This document shows positions 54,861 through 63,853 of a DNA stretch of 64,000 nt, piece by piece. A program made the position numbers and the translations under genes. Source of the DNA: Cellulophaga sp. HaHaR_3_176 (GTDB lineage: Bacteria; Bacteroidota; Bacteroidia; Flavobacteriales; Flavobacteriaceae); assembly GCF_019021925.1 (NCBI RefSeq), contig NZ_CP058990.1, forward strand, positions 1,728,001-1,792,000, in the 5' to 3' direction. How positions within the stretch are numbered: the first letter of the stretch is position 1; each line of letters starts with the position of its first letter. The notes under the pieces were generated by a model. It did no database searches, was not told the origin of the DNA, and worked only from the letters and a program-made list of their open reading frames with translations.

Positions 54861-57479
54861 TTATTTAACAATAATTTTTCCGCTCCATATTTGATTAGAA
54901 CTACTTGCTAATTTGTAAAAATAAATTCCAGGAGATAAATTCTTTCTCTGAATTAAAATTTCATTGGCTCCCTCTAAATATTCTCCTGATATACTATGAT
55001 TACTCAATAACATACCACTTAAAGTAAAGAAATCTAAAGTGTAACTACCTTGGTTTTCGGTAGAGAAATATAATTTTGTTTCTGCGACCAAAGGGTTCGG
55101 ATATACTAAAGCTTTAGTATTTAATTTTTCTTTTACAATTGGTTTATCAACTATTTCGGATCTATTATTAAAATCAATTTCTGATATTGTTATTTCTTTT
55201 TCTTGCATTGTTCCGTCTGAGGAAGATATATTAAACAAAAGTACTTTCAGATCTGCAAAGTCAGTCTCAACTCCTGCTTCATTTTTAAAGTCAGTTGCTA
55301 ACATTTCAATCTCTTTAATCTCTTCTGTTAAATTCACCTTACTTGTGTAATACGATCCATTTCCTTTTAATATTTTTACCTCTAAAGTACCTGAACCTGA
55401 AGCCATAAAGTTCATTTTTTTATATTTAGATAAATCAACAGCCTTAAAACGAGGAGTTAATGCTCTATAAACACCTAGATAAGAAGACGTATTTCCTTTC
55501 AAATAAACGTTACGCTCTACCCTATAGCCGCTATAAGCATAACTTTCATTATTCTGTAAAACTTCATAACTTTCAATGGTAGTATTTTCAGCCGAATTGT
55601 CTAATCCCCAAGGAGCATCAGCAACGAATAAATCATCCGGTGTATCTCCTTTTTCATTCTGAATTCTAAATCCAAAATCAAATAAAGGACCTGTTTCGAC
55701 AGATAATGACTCTAACCTACTATTAATTTCAGTAGATAAACTTAAATTATTTGTAGAGCTTGTCTCTGTTTTCTTCATTCCGCCTTCTAAAGTAATCAAA
55801 TTACTATTGTTATTATTTATTAATTCTAAGTTGATATTTCCTTTTTGATAACTAGCACTTTTAATAAATACAGGAGGCGGTGTTGAGCTTTTATATTGTT
55901 TAATAGGGTTATTTACTTCTAAAAGATTTAAAATTTCTTCACCTAATTTATATAAATCATCTACAGAATTTGACCAAATTTGAAAATTATAAAACGATGA
56001 ATCTTTCTCGTAAGCATCAATATTCCAATGAGATTCTACAATAAATTCATTTGCTTCGTTCATACGAACAGAAAATGTTAATGCAAATTCGGTATTACCA
56101 TCAGCCTGTTTAATTATCGATTTTATAAAATTATTTTCTCTTATTTGAATATTTGAAACAGATAACAACTCTGCTCCTAAAAAACGATCACAAATAAATT
56201 TACTGTGTTCGTAAACTTTATTTTCTGTTTTAATTATCATCAATGCACTTACTGTCTCTGTATCTTTTAAGTAATCAACAGAAAAAATATCAGATGCATT
56301 TGTTAATTCAATTAAATCCGCTGGCGAAGATTCTATTGTAGAAGATTCTCCTATGATACCTAATGGAACTAAAGTTGATAAAGGAATTTCTTTACTCGAA
56401 AAGCCTCCTTTTCTCTTGTAGTTAAAACTCTTTTTTATTGCTTTAGCACTCAGTTTATCAAACTTATAATTGGTACTTGCTCTATTAAAATTCCTCTTAT
56501 TTATTAAATTTGAAAGTCTATCATTACTTTCTAAACCTCCATCATTACCTCCAGATGTAGTAGTTACTGTAGGACAAAGACTGATGCCTGAACAAGATGG
56601 ATCATCACAATCTACAAGACCATCACCATCATCATCAACTCCATTTCGACAATCCTCTTGTGGCACAGGTGCTGTTGGACATCTTGCACCGTCGTTGCTT
56701 GCACTAGCCGGTCCGAAAGCAAAAATATTAGATACCATTACGTTTAATCCTGCTAATTGTACATTATTAATTTTGTAAACTGACCCTGTTTGGTTTGCTG
56801 ATACATAAAAATTACCATCGATATCAAAATAAACTGCTCCATATGTATAACTAAAACCAGCTAATATAGGAACAAGACCTAAATCTTCAACCTCCCCAGT
56901 TTCAGCTGTGATTCTATATAAATGATTTGTGTTTTTTTCAACAGAATAAAGTTTTCCATCTACAGCATTAAATGCCCAATCATGAATACTGATATTTTTA
57001 TTTAATGTATAAGATCCTATAAATTCTAAATAAGAATTAGATTCTGGATTTAAATCAATAGCATAATATGTAGTTCCACCTGAGCGTAAATAATATATTC
57101 CATCTATGGTAATATCACCAACATATTTGTTATTAGTATTTGGAATTTCTGGAATTGTATAAATTTCTGGTTCATAATTTTTTCCAATTCTTACTATAGA
57201 TTTTGATGGAGAAGATAAATATCCCCAAATATAACCATCTGCACTGTTATAAGCTGCTGCATTAATATTGCCTTCAGTAATATTTTCAGCAACCAAATAT
57301 GACCCCCCAGAAGCAAGGTCTAATGCATAAATATCATTATATTGAAATAAATAAGCATTAAAATCACATTCAAACGGCTCTGATTGTGCTTGAATTGAAT
57401 TACTTATCATTAATAAAATAACAAATATCAATTTATTAACATCTAATAAAAAGGTAATAGGTAAGTAAAATTGTTTCAT
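54861..57479 (-). CDS. T9SS-secreted protein with DUF6923-like propeller and MopE-type motif
   Basis: An 872-residue exported protein with a Sec signal (ending SNSIQAQ). Residues 36-270 form a beta-propeller-like domain similar to DUF6923 (FECDFNAYLFQYNDIYALDLASG in two parts, VDGKLYSVEKNTNHLYRI). Residues 276-296 hold a MopE-type calcium-like motif (NGVDDDGDGLVDCDDPSC). A large central beta region follows (about 350-790), and the C-terminus is a type A sorting domain (about 795-872: VYPNPLVAETKLYFS, LSPGIYFYKL, GKIIVK). It is exported through T9SS and either released or lipid-anchored. The biological role is unknown. Confidence 0.88.
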   Translation of the reverse strand: MKQFYLPITFLLDVNKLIFVILLMISNSIQAQSEPFECDFNAYLFQYNDIYALDLASGGSYLVAENITEGNINAAAYNSADGYIWGYLSSPSKSIVRIGKNYEPEIYTIPEIPNTNNKYVGDITIDGIYYLRSGGTTYYAIDLNPESNSYLEFIGSYTLNKNISIHDWAFNAVDGKLYSVEKNTNHLYRITAETGEVEDLGLVPILAGFSYTYGAVYFDIDGNFYVSANQTGSVYKINNVQLAGLNVMVSNIFAFGPASASNDGARCPTAPVPQEDCRNGVDDDGDGLVDCDDPSCSGISLCPTVTTTSGGNDGGLESNDRLSNLINKRNFNRASTNYKFDKLSAKAIKKSFNYKRKGGFSSKEIPLSTLVPLGIIGESSTIESSPADLIELTNASDIFSVDYLKDTETVSALMIIKTENKVYEHSKFICDRFLGAELLSVSNIQIRENNFIKSIIKQADGNTEFALTFSVRMNEANEFIVESHWNIDAYEKDSSFYNFQIWSNSVDDLYKLGEEILNLLEVNNPIKQYKSSTPPPVFIKSASYQKGNINLELINNNNSNLITLEGGMKKTETSSTNNLSLSTEINSRLESLSVETGPLFDFGFRIQNEKGDTPDDLFVADAPWGLDNSAENTTIESYEVLQNNESYAYSGYRVERNVYLKGNTSSYLGVYRALTPRFKAVDLSKYKKMNFMASGSGTLEVKILKGNGSYYTSKVNLTEEIKEIEMLATDFKNEAGVETDFADLKVLLFNISSSDGTMQEKEITISEIDFNNRSEIVDKPIVKEKLNTKALVYPNPLVAETKLYFSTENQGSYTLDFFTLSGMLLSNHSISGEYLEGANEILIQRKNLSPGIYFYKLASSSNQIWSGKIIVK

Positions 57480-57574
57480 TGATTCGGGAATAAAATTATT
57501 TTCAAGCTAAAATTACAAAACAAAAAGAAAGATTTTTCTTACAAAATGATATAATGAAATTATAACACGTTAAA

Positions 57575-57601
57575 TAACAGTTTATTGTAGATAAGCTGTT
57601 A
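57575..57601. promoter_or_regulatory. Imperfect inverted repeat upstream of the acyl-CoA ligase gene
   Basis: TAACAGTTTAT (57575-57585) pairs with ATAAGCTGTTA (57591-57601) with a single G-T wobble and a 5-nt spacer. It lies about 130 bp before the start codon in the gap between the divergent T9SS gene and the ligase gene. Operator or RNA hairpin; undetermined. Confidence 0.35.
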
Positions 57602-57632
57602 AATTCTAAGATTATAATATAATTATGACTCA

Positions 57633-57668
57633 AATAATAAAATTCTCAAAGAATTGTTATTATTTTTG
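57633..57668 (+). promoter_or_regulatory. Inverted repeat overlapping the -7 box of the acyl-CoA ligase gene
   Basis: A 14-bp inverted repeat with one bulged G (57633-57646 and 57650-57664, centred on CAA) overlaps TATTTTTG (57661-57668), a TAnnTTTG match. Such placement suits a repressor site. Its AATAATAAAATT arm shares letters with the arms of the palindrome at 59603, but the arms face the other way. Confidence 0.45.
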
Positions 57669-57729
57669 TCAATCTGATTTTATAATACCCTTTTTTTCTT
57701 AATTTGCAGTTCAAATCCTTAAACTAATT

Positions 57730-59499
57730 ATGCAAAATATTACCAGACTTTTTGATTTTCCTTATTATCAATTAGAAAAATATAACCTTGAGAATTCACT
57801 TTCTACAAAGTATGGTGATAAATGGGTTTCGACATCTACTAAAGAATATATTGATAAAGCAAACACCATAAGTAGAGCTTTATTACGCTTAGGCATAAAA
57901 GCTGATGATAAAATTGCTTTGATTTCTTTAACAAATAGAACGGAGTGGAATATAATGGATATTGGTATTTTGCAGTTAGGAGCTCAAAATGTTCCAATAT
58001 ACCCTACCATTTCTGAAGAAGATTATGCTTATGTTTTAAATCATTCAGAAGCTAAATATTGCTTTATATCTTGCGCTGAAGTCTATGAAAAAATAATAGC
58101 TATAAAAGATCAAGTTCCCTCTTTAATTGAAGTCTATTCTTTTGACGAACTTTCTACATGTAAAAATTGGACTGAACTTTTAGAACTAGGAGAAGATACT
58201 TCTAACCAGGATGAAGTTGAAAAAAGAAAAAATGATGTAAAAACTGAAGATTTAGCAACTATAATATATACATCTGGTACTACTGGTAGACCAAAAGGTG
58301 TAATGCTATCTCATGAAAATCTTGTAAGTAATGCTTTAGAAAGCTTTAAAAGAATACCTATTAAATTAGGTACTTCTAAATCGCTTAGTTTTTTACCTGT
58401 TTGTCATGTATATGAGCGCATGCTTATTTATTTATATCAATATTGCGGAGCAAGCATTCACTATGCTCCTATTGATAAAATAAGTGAATTTGCGCAAGAG
58501 GTAAAACCAAATGTAATGACCGCTGTACCTAGACTTTTAGAAAAAGTTTATGATAAAATAATAGCGAAAGGAGCTGATTTAACTGGAATTAAGAAAAAAC
58601 TATTCTTTTGGGCTGTTGATGTTGGCTTAAAATATGAACCATATGGTCAAAATGGGTGGTGGTATGAACAAAAGCTTGCTTTAGCAAACAAACTTATTTT
58701 TAGTAAATGGAAAGCTGCTTTAGGCGGCGAATTATCAGTAATGGCATCAGGTAGTGCTGCATTACAACCTCGCTTAGCTCGTGTATTTAACGCGGCTCGT
58801 TTTGGTGTAATGGAAGGTTATGGACTTACTGAAACATCACCTGTAGTATCTGTTAACGATATGCGTAAAGGTGGGTTTAAAATTGGTACTGTTGGCAAAC
58901 CTTTAGAGCGTACCGAAGTTAAAATAGCTGATGATGGTGAGATTTGCATAAAAGGCCCTCAAGTAATGATGGGATATTACAAAGATGATGTTAAAACAGC
59001 TGAAGTTCTTAAAAATGGATATTTTCATACAGGTGACATTGGAGAAATTGATGCTGATGGTTTCTTAAAAATTACGGATCGTAAAAAAGAAATGTTTAAA
59101 ACATCGGGTGGTAAATATGTTGCCCCTCAATTATTAGAAAACAGATTTAAACAATCTCGTTTCATTGATCAGATTATGGTCGTTGGAGAAGGTGAAAAAA
59201 TGCCAGCTGCATTTATTCAACCAGATTTTGATTTTGTTAGAGAATGGGCTAAACGATATAAAATTGAAATTACTACTAATCAAGATTTAGTTACTAATGA
59301 AAAAGTAATTGCACGTTTACAAGAAGAAGTAGAAGCTGCAAACGAAAGTTTTGCTAAATGGGAAAAAGTAAAACAATTCAGACTTACTCCTGATGTGTGG
59401 AGTATCGAAAGTGAGCACTTAACGCCTACTATGAAATTGCGTCGAAAAATTGTAAAACAAAAATATATCGAGCTTTATAATGATATATACGAGCATTAA
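57730..59499 (+). CDS. Long-chain acyl-CoA synthetase
   Basis: A 589-residue AMP-forming ligase that activates fatty acids to acyl-CoA. The P-loop is YTSGTTGRPKGVMLSHENL, the A5/A8 motifs are GYGLTETSPVVS and HTGDIGEIDADGFLKITDRKKEMFKTSGGKYVAP, and SFLPVCHVYERM is the long-chain/FACS-type sequence. It is the entry enzyme for the beta-oxidation genes that follow and probably a FadD-type protein, though the gap of 160 bp with its own promoter-like elements suggests separate transcription from the MarR operon. Confidence 0.92.
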   Translation: MQNITRLFDFPYYQLEKYNLENSLSTKYGDKWVSTSTKEYIDKANTISRALLRLGIKADDKIALISLTNRTEWNIMDIGILQLGAQNVPIYPTISEEDYAYVLNHSEAKYCFISCAEVYEKIIAIKDQVPSLIEVYSFDELSTCKNWTELLELGEDTSNQDEVEKRKNDVKTEDLATIIYTSGTTGRPKGVMLSHENLVSNALESFKRIPIKLGTSKSLSFLPVCHVYERMLIYLYQYCGASIHYAPIDKISEFAQEVKPNVMTAVPRLLEKVYDKIIAKGADLTGIKKKLFFWAVDVGLKYEPYGQNGWWYEQKLALANKLIFSKWKAALGGELSVMASGSAALQPRLARVFNAARFGVMEGYGLTETSPVVSVNDMRKGGFKIGTVGKPLERTEVKIADDGEICIKGPQVMMGYYKDDVKTAEVLKNGYFHTGDIGEIDADGFLKITDRKKEMFKTSGGKYVAPQLLENRFKQSRFIDQIMVVGEGEKMPAAFIQPDFDFVREWAKRYKIEITTNQDLVTNEKVIARLQEEVEAANESFAKWEKVKQFRLTPDVWSIESEHLTPTMKLRRKIVKQKYIELYNDIYEH

Positions 59500-59602
59500 A
59501 ATATATAATTTCATATTAAATTATTTTATATACTACTAAGAACAAAACCTTTACATTTTACAATTTAAAGTTATGTGTTCATTTGGTCCTTAATTTTTAT
59601 GT

Positions 59603-59630
59603 AAATTTATTATGCATGCATAATAAATTT
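59603..59630. promoter_or_regulatory. 28-bp perfect palindrome: candidate operator of the MarR/fad operon
   Basis: The 14-bp arm AAATTTATTATGCA (59603-59616) is followed without spacer by its exact complement (59617-59630). It ends 3 bp before the -7 box TATATTTG and 28 bp before the marR start codon, so it covers the -33 region of that promoter. Perfect two-fold symmetry and location are what an autoregulatory MarR dimer site would look like. Confidence 0.8.
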
Positions 59631-59633
59631 TAT

Positions 59634-59641
59634 TATATTTG
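59634..59641 (+). promoter_or_regulatory. -7 box of the marR-fad operon
   Basis: TATATTTG is a perfect TAnnTTTG match 17 bp before the start codon, predicting a leader of about 11 nt. The -33 position lies inside the palindrome (59611-59614 region) and lacks TTTG. Confidence 0.65.
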
Positions 59642-59658
59642 GTAGCATATAAAAATTT

Positions 59659-60099
59659 ATGAAGGAGCTTACGATAGATTATGCTTTAAGAGCGACGTGG
59701 CAAGCAGTTGCTAGGTTGTATAATGAAGAAGCTAAAAATTTTGATACAACAATGGCTGTTGGCTTTACTTTATTAAGTATAGATCCTAAAACAGGAACAC
59801 CTTCAACAGCACTTGGCCCTAAAATGGGGATGGAAGCAACGAGCCTTTCTAGAATACTTAAAAGTATGGAAGAAAAAGGCTTGATTATAAGAAAGCCTAA
59901 CCCTAAAGATGGGCGTGGCGTACTCATACATTTAACTGATTTTGGCTTATTAAAAAGAAAAGACTCAAAAGATGTCGTTTTAATATTTAATGAAGTCATT
60001 AAAGAAAATGTACCAGAAGAAAAATTAAATTCTTTTTTTGAAGTAATTGAAACTATAAACAAGTTAGTTGCTGATAAGAAAATTTACACAAAAAAATAA
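59659..60099 (+). CDS. MarR-family transcriptional regulator
   Basis: A 146-residue winged-helix regulator. The HTH is GPKMGMEATSLSRILKSMEEKGLIIRKPNPKDGRGVLIHLT in the usual helix-wing order (about 54-95), with the wing residues DGRG typical of MarR. Dimerisation helices flank it at both ends. As first gene of an operon with beta-oxidation enzymes, and with a perfect palindrome at its own promoter, it is probably a repressor that senses acyl-CoA or fatty acid. Ligand and regulon are inferred. Confidence 0.9.
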   Translation: MKELTIDYALRATWQAVARLYNEEAKNFDTTMAVGFTLLSIDPKTGTPSTALGPKMGMEATSLSRILKSMEEKGLIIRKPNPKDGRGVLIHLTDFGLLKRKDSKDVVLIFNEVIKENVPEEKLNSFFEVIETINKLVADKKIYTKK

Positions 60100-60115
60100 A
60101 AACTAATTAATCGTA

Positions 60116-62530
60116 ATGAAATCGATGAATAAGCATATTAAAAAAGTAGCAGTTATCGGCTCAGGAATAATGGGAAGTGGCATAGCGTGTCATTTTGCAA
60201 ATATCGGAGTTGAAGTTTTATTATTAGATATCGTACCTAGAGAGCTTGATGAAAAAGAAAAAGCTAAAGGGTTAACCTTACAAGATAAGGCTGTACGTAA
60301 TCGATTAGTTAATAACTCTTTAGTTACTGCTTTAAAATCTAAACCATCCCCTATCTATCACCAGAAATTTGCTGATAGAATTACTACTGGTAATTTAGAA
60401 GATGATATTTCTAAAGTATCTAAAGTAGATTGGATTATTGAGGTTGTAGTAGAAAGATTAGATATTAAAAAGATTGTTTTTGAAAATCTTGAAAAACATA
60501 GAACACCTGGTACTCTTATAACATCAAACACATCAGGCATTCCTATACATTTTATGAGCGAAGGTCGCAGTGAAGATTTCCAGAAACATTTCTGTGGAAC
60601 TCACTTTTTTAACCCCGCTCGTTATTTAAAACTTTTTGAAATTATCCCTGGTCCCAAAACTTCGCCCGAAGTATTAGACTTTTTAAATGGGTACGGAGAG
60701 CAATTCTTAGGTAAAACTTCGGTAATTGCTAAAGATACTCCTGCATTTATAGGTAACAGAATAGGAATTTTTAGTATTCAAAGTCTTTTCCATATGGTAA
60801 AAGATATGGGTATGACTGTTGAAGAAGTAGACAAGCTAACAGGACCTGTAATTGGTCGTCCAAAATCTGCAACCTTTAGAACAGTCGATGTTGTTGGTTT
60901 AGATACATTAGTGCATGTTGCTAATGGTATTGCTGATAATTGTAAGGACGATGAAAAATTAGACCTATTTAAACTACCAGCCTTCATCAATACTATGATG
61001 GAAAATAAATGGTTGGGAAGTAAAACAGGGCAAGGTTTTTATAAGAAATCAAAAGATGCTAAAGGGAAAACAGAAATCTTAACGCTAGATTTAGATACGA
61101 TGGAGTATCGTTCTAGTAAGAGAGCAAGTTTTGCTACATTAGAACTAACAAAGACTATAGATAAAGTAGCTGACCGTTTCAAAGTTTTAGTAGCTGGAAA
61201 AGATAAGGCTGGCGAATTTTACAGGAAAAGTTTTGCTGCATTATTTGCTTACGTTTCTCATAGAATTCCTGAAATAACTGATGAGCTTTACAAGATTGAT
61301 GATGCGATGAAAGCTGGTTTCGGCTGGGAACATGGTCCTTTTCAAATTTGGGATGCAATTGGTATCGAAAAAGGGTTAGAAATTATAAAAGCTGAAGGTG
61401 AAACTCCTGCTGTTTGGGTTAATGAAATGGTGGCTGCCGGTAACAAATCTTTTTACTCAGTAAAAGAAGGTGCATCATATTATTATGATATTCCTAAAAA
61501 ATCAGTAGAAAAAATACCTGGACAAGATTCATTTATCATTTTAGATAATATTAGAAAATCAAAAGAGGTATTTAAAAATAGTGGTGTTGTTGTTGAAGAT
61601 TTAGGTGATGGAATTTTAAATGTAGAGTTCCAATCTAAAATGAATACAATTGGAGGAGATGTTCTTGCGGGATTAAATAAAGCAATTGATATTGCTGAGA
61701 AAGATTTTCAAGGTTTGGTTGTTGGAAATCAAGCTCCAAACTTTTCAGTTGGTGCTAATATCGGAATGATATTTATGATGGCCGTTGAGCAAGAATATGA
61801 TGAATTGAACATGGCTATCAAAATGTTTCAAGACACTATGATGCGTATGCGCTACTCTGCAATACCAACAGTTTCTGCACCACATGGGATGGCTTTAGGT
61901 GGTGGTTGTGAATTGTCTTTACATGCCGATAAAGTTGTTGCTGCCGCTGAAACCTATATTGGTTTAGTTGAATTCGGAGTTGGTGTTATCCCTGGTGGTG
62001 GTGGCTCTAAAGAATTTGCTTTGAGAGCTCAAGATTTATTTCACAAAAATGATGTAGAGTTAAACGTACTTCAAGAGTACTTTTTAACAATTGGTATGGC
62101 TAAAGTTTCTACTTCAGCTTACGAAGCTTTTGACTTAGGAATACTAAAACATGGTAAAGATATTGTTGTTGTAAATAAAGATCGCCAGATAGCGACAGCT
62201 AAAGCTCATGCTAAATTAATGGCTGAAGCGGGTTATACCCAACCTGTTAAAAGAAAAGATATTAAAGTACTTGGGAAGCAAGCCTTAGGTATGTTTTTGG
62301 TGGGTACTGACTCTATGGAGGACAGTAAATATATAAGTGAGCATGATAAGAAAATTGCAAACAAGTTGGCATATGTAATGGCTGGTGGTGATTTATCTGA
62401 ACCTACGTTGGTTACTGAGCAATATTTATTGGATTTAGAGCGTGAAGCTTTTTTATCGCTTTGTACTGAACGTAAAACGTTAGAAAGAATTCAACACATG
62501 TTAAAAACAGGTAAACCTTTAAGAAACTAG
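60116..62530 (+). CDS. fadN: 3-hydroxyacyl-CoA dehydrogenase/enoyl-CoA hydratase fusion (FadN type)
   Basis: An 804-residue bifunctional beta-oxidation enzyme. The order is dehydrogenase first (AVIGSGIMGSGIACHFAN near 12, the NAD-binding motif, SNTSGIP, HFFNPARYLKLFEI) and hydratase last (about 520-720: NQAPNFSVGANIGM, HGMALGGGCELSLHAD, GLVEFGVGVIPGGGGSK). This is the FadN arrangement of Bacillus, reversed from FadB/FadJ. Both catalytic Glu positions of the hydratase are present. It hydrates enoyl-CoA and oxidises 3-hydroxyacyl-CoA with NAD. An ATG nine bases in (MNKHIKKVAV) is an equally good start. It follows marR by 16 bp. Confidence 0.94.
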   Translation: MKSMNKHIKKVAVIGSGIMGSGIACHFANIGVEVLLLDIVPRELDEKEKAKGLTLQDKAVRNRLVNNSLVTALKSKPSPIYHQKFADRITTGNLEDDISKVSKVDWIIEVVVERLDIKKIVFENLEKHRTPGTLITSNTSGIPIHFMSEGRSEDFQKHFCGTHFFNPARYLKLFEIIPGPKTSPEVLDFLNGYGEQFLGKTSVIAKDTPAFIGNRIGIFSIQSLFHMVKDMGMTVEEVDKLTGPVIGRPKSATFRTVDVVGLDTLVHVANGIADNCKDDEKLDLFKLPAFINTMMENKWLGSKTGQGFYKKSKDAKGKTEILTLDLDTMEYRSSKRASFATLELTKTIDKVADRFKVLVAGKDKAGEFYRKSFAALFAYVSHRIPEITDELYKIDDAMKAGFGWEHGPFQIWDAIGIEKGLEIIKAEGETPAVWVNEMVAAGNKSFYSVKEGASYYYDIPKKSVEKIPGQDSFIILDNIRKSKEVFKNSGVVVEDLGDGILNVEFQSKMNTIGGDVLAGLNKAIDIAEKDFQGLVVGNQAPNFSVGANIGMIFMMAVEQEYDELNMAIKMFQDTMMRMRYSAIPTVSAPHGMALGGGCELSLHADKVVAAAETYIGLVEFGVGVIPGGGGSKEFALRAQDLFHKNDVELNVLQEYFLTIGMAKVSTSAYEAFDLGILKHGKDIVVVNKDRQIATAKAHAKLMAEAGYTQPVKRKDIKVLGKQALGMFLVGTDSMEDSKYISEHDKKIANKLAYVMAGGDLSEPTLVTEQYLLDLEREAFLSLCTERKTLERIQHMLKTGKPLRN

Positions 62531-62536
62531 AAAAAG

Positions 62537-63727
62537 ATGAAAACAGCATATATAGTAAAAGCATATAGAACAGCAGTAGGAAAAGCACCTAAGGGAGTTT
62601 TTCGTTTTAAAAGAGCTGATGAATTAGCTGCTGAAACCATTCAGCATATGATAAGTGAAGTACCTCAACTAGACAAAAAACGTATTGATGATGTTATCGT
62701 TGGTAACGCAATGCCTGAAGGTTCTCAAGGATTAAATATGGCTCGATTAATCTCACTTATGGGATTAGATATCGTAGATGTACCCGGTGTAACAGTTAAC
62801 CGTTTTTGTTCTTCTGGAATTGAAACTATTGGTATAGCAACAGCTAAAATTCAATCTGGTATGGCCGATTGTATTATTGCTGGTGGTGCAGAAAGCATGA
62901 GCTCAGTTCCTATGACAGGAAATAAACCTGAACTAAATTATGATTTAGTAAAATCTGGTCATGAAGATTATTACTGGGGAATGGGAAACACTGCTGAAGC
63001 AGTTGCTAACCAATTTAAAGTATCAAGAGAAGACCAAGATGAGTTTGCTTACAACTCACATATGAAAGCTTTAAAGGCACAAGCAGAAGATCGTTTTCAA
63101 GATCAGATTGTTCCTATAAAAGTAGATCAAACCTATGTAGATGAAAATGGTAAAAAAGCAACAAAAAGCTATACCGTTAATAAAGATGAAGGCCCTAGAA
63201 AAGGAACTAGTAAAGAAGCTTTAGCAGGTTTAAGAGCTGTTTTTGCTGCAGGCGGTAGTGTTACTGCTGGTAATTCATCTCAAATGAGTGATGGTGCTGC
63301 TTTTGTTTTAATCATGAGTGAAGAAATGGTTAAAGAGTTGAATATTGAACCAATTGCTCGTTTAGTTAATTACGCTGCTGCTGGTGTAGAGCCACGTATT
63401 ATGGGAATTGGTCCTGTAAAGGCTATTCCGAAAGCATTAAAACAAGCAGGATTAAAACAAGAAGATATTGAGCTTATAGAATTGAATGAAGCCTTTGCTT
63501 CACAATCTTTAGCAGTAATGCGTGAGTTAAATTTAAATCAAGACATCGTTAACGTAAATGGTGGTGCTATTGCTTTAGGACACCCATTAGGTTGTACTGG
63601 TGCTAAACTTTCTGTTCAATTATTTGATGAAATGCGTAAGCGTAGCATGCAAGGTAAATACGGAATGGTAACCATGTGCGTAGGTACGGGGCAGGGTGCT
63701 GCTGGTATTTTTGAATTTTTAAAATAA
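62537..63727 (+). CDS. fadA: Acetyl-CoA acyltransferase (3-ketoacyl-CoA thiolase)
   Basis: A 396-residue degradative thiolase that cleaves 3-ketoacyl-CoA with CoA. Active-site residues are visible: C91 in VNRFCSSGIETIG, His in ALGHPLGCTGAKL, and the second Cys in MVTMCVGTGQGAAG; NEAFASQ is the thiolase signature. It starts 6 bp after the fadN stop, so it is in the same operon. Confidence 0.95.
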   Translation: MKTAYIVKAYRTAVGKAPKGVFRFKRADELAAETIQHMISEVPQLDKKRIDDVIVGNAMPEGSQGLNMARLISLMGLDIVDVPGVTVNRFCSSGIETIGIATAKIQSGMADCIIAGGAESMSSVPMTGNKPELNYDLVKSGHEDYYWGMGNTAEAVANQFKVSREDQDEFAYNSHMKALKAQAEDRFQDQIVPIKVDQTYVDENGKKATKSYTVNKDEGPRKGTSKEALAGLRAVFAAGGSVTAGNSSQMSDGAAFVLIMSEEMVKELNIEPIARLVNYAAAGVEPRIMGIGPVKAIPKALKQAGLKQEDIELIELNEAFASQSLAVMRELNLNQDIVNVNGGAIALGHPLGCTGAKLSVQLFDEMRKRSMQGKYGMVTMCVGTGQGAAGIFEFLK

Positions 63728-63809
63728 TAATCCCAATTAAATCTTTCCTTTTGGAAGGCTTTTTAAATATAAAAAAGTAAAAATCTTAACTTAAAATAAC
63801 AGATCTCAA

Positions 63810-63837
63810 TTCCCTTTCTTTTATAAGGGAAAGGGAA
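63810..63837. repeat. Short inverted repeat between fadA and the acyl-CoA dehydrogenase gene
   Basis: TTCCCTTTC (63810-63818) and its complement (63829-63837) enclose a 10-nt loop in the 126-bp gap. With the small TTTCC/GGAAG hairpin near 63744 it may tune relative expression or mRNA stability within the operon. No promoter box is evident. Confidence 0.4.
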
Positions 63838-63853
63838 AAGAAAAATTATAGCA

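Noticed and set aside
56470..56778. 102-codon frame opposite the T9SS protein gene
   Set aside because: It arises from the repetitive Asp/Gly codons of the MopE-type motif read in reverse.
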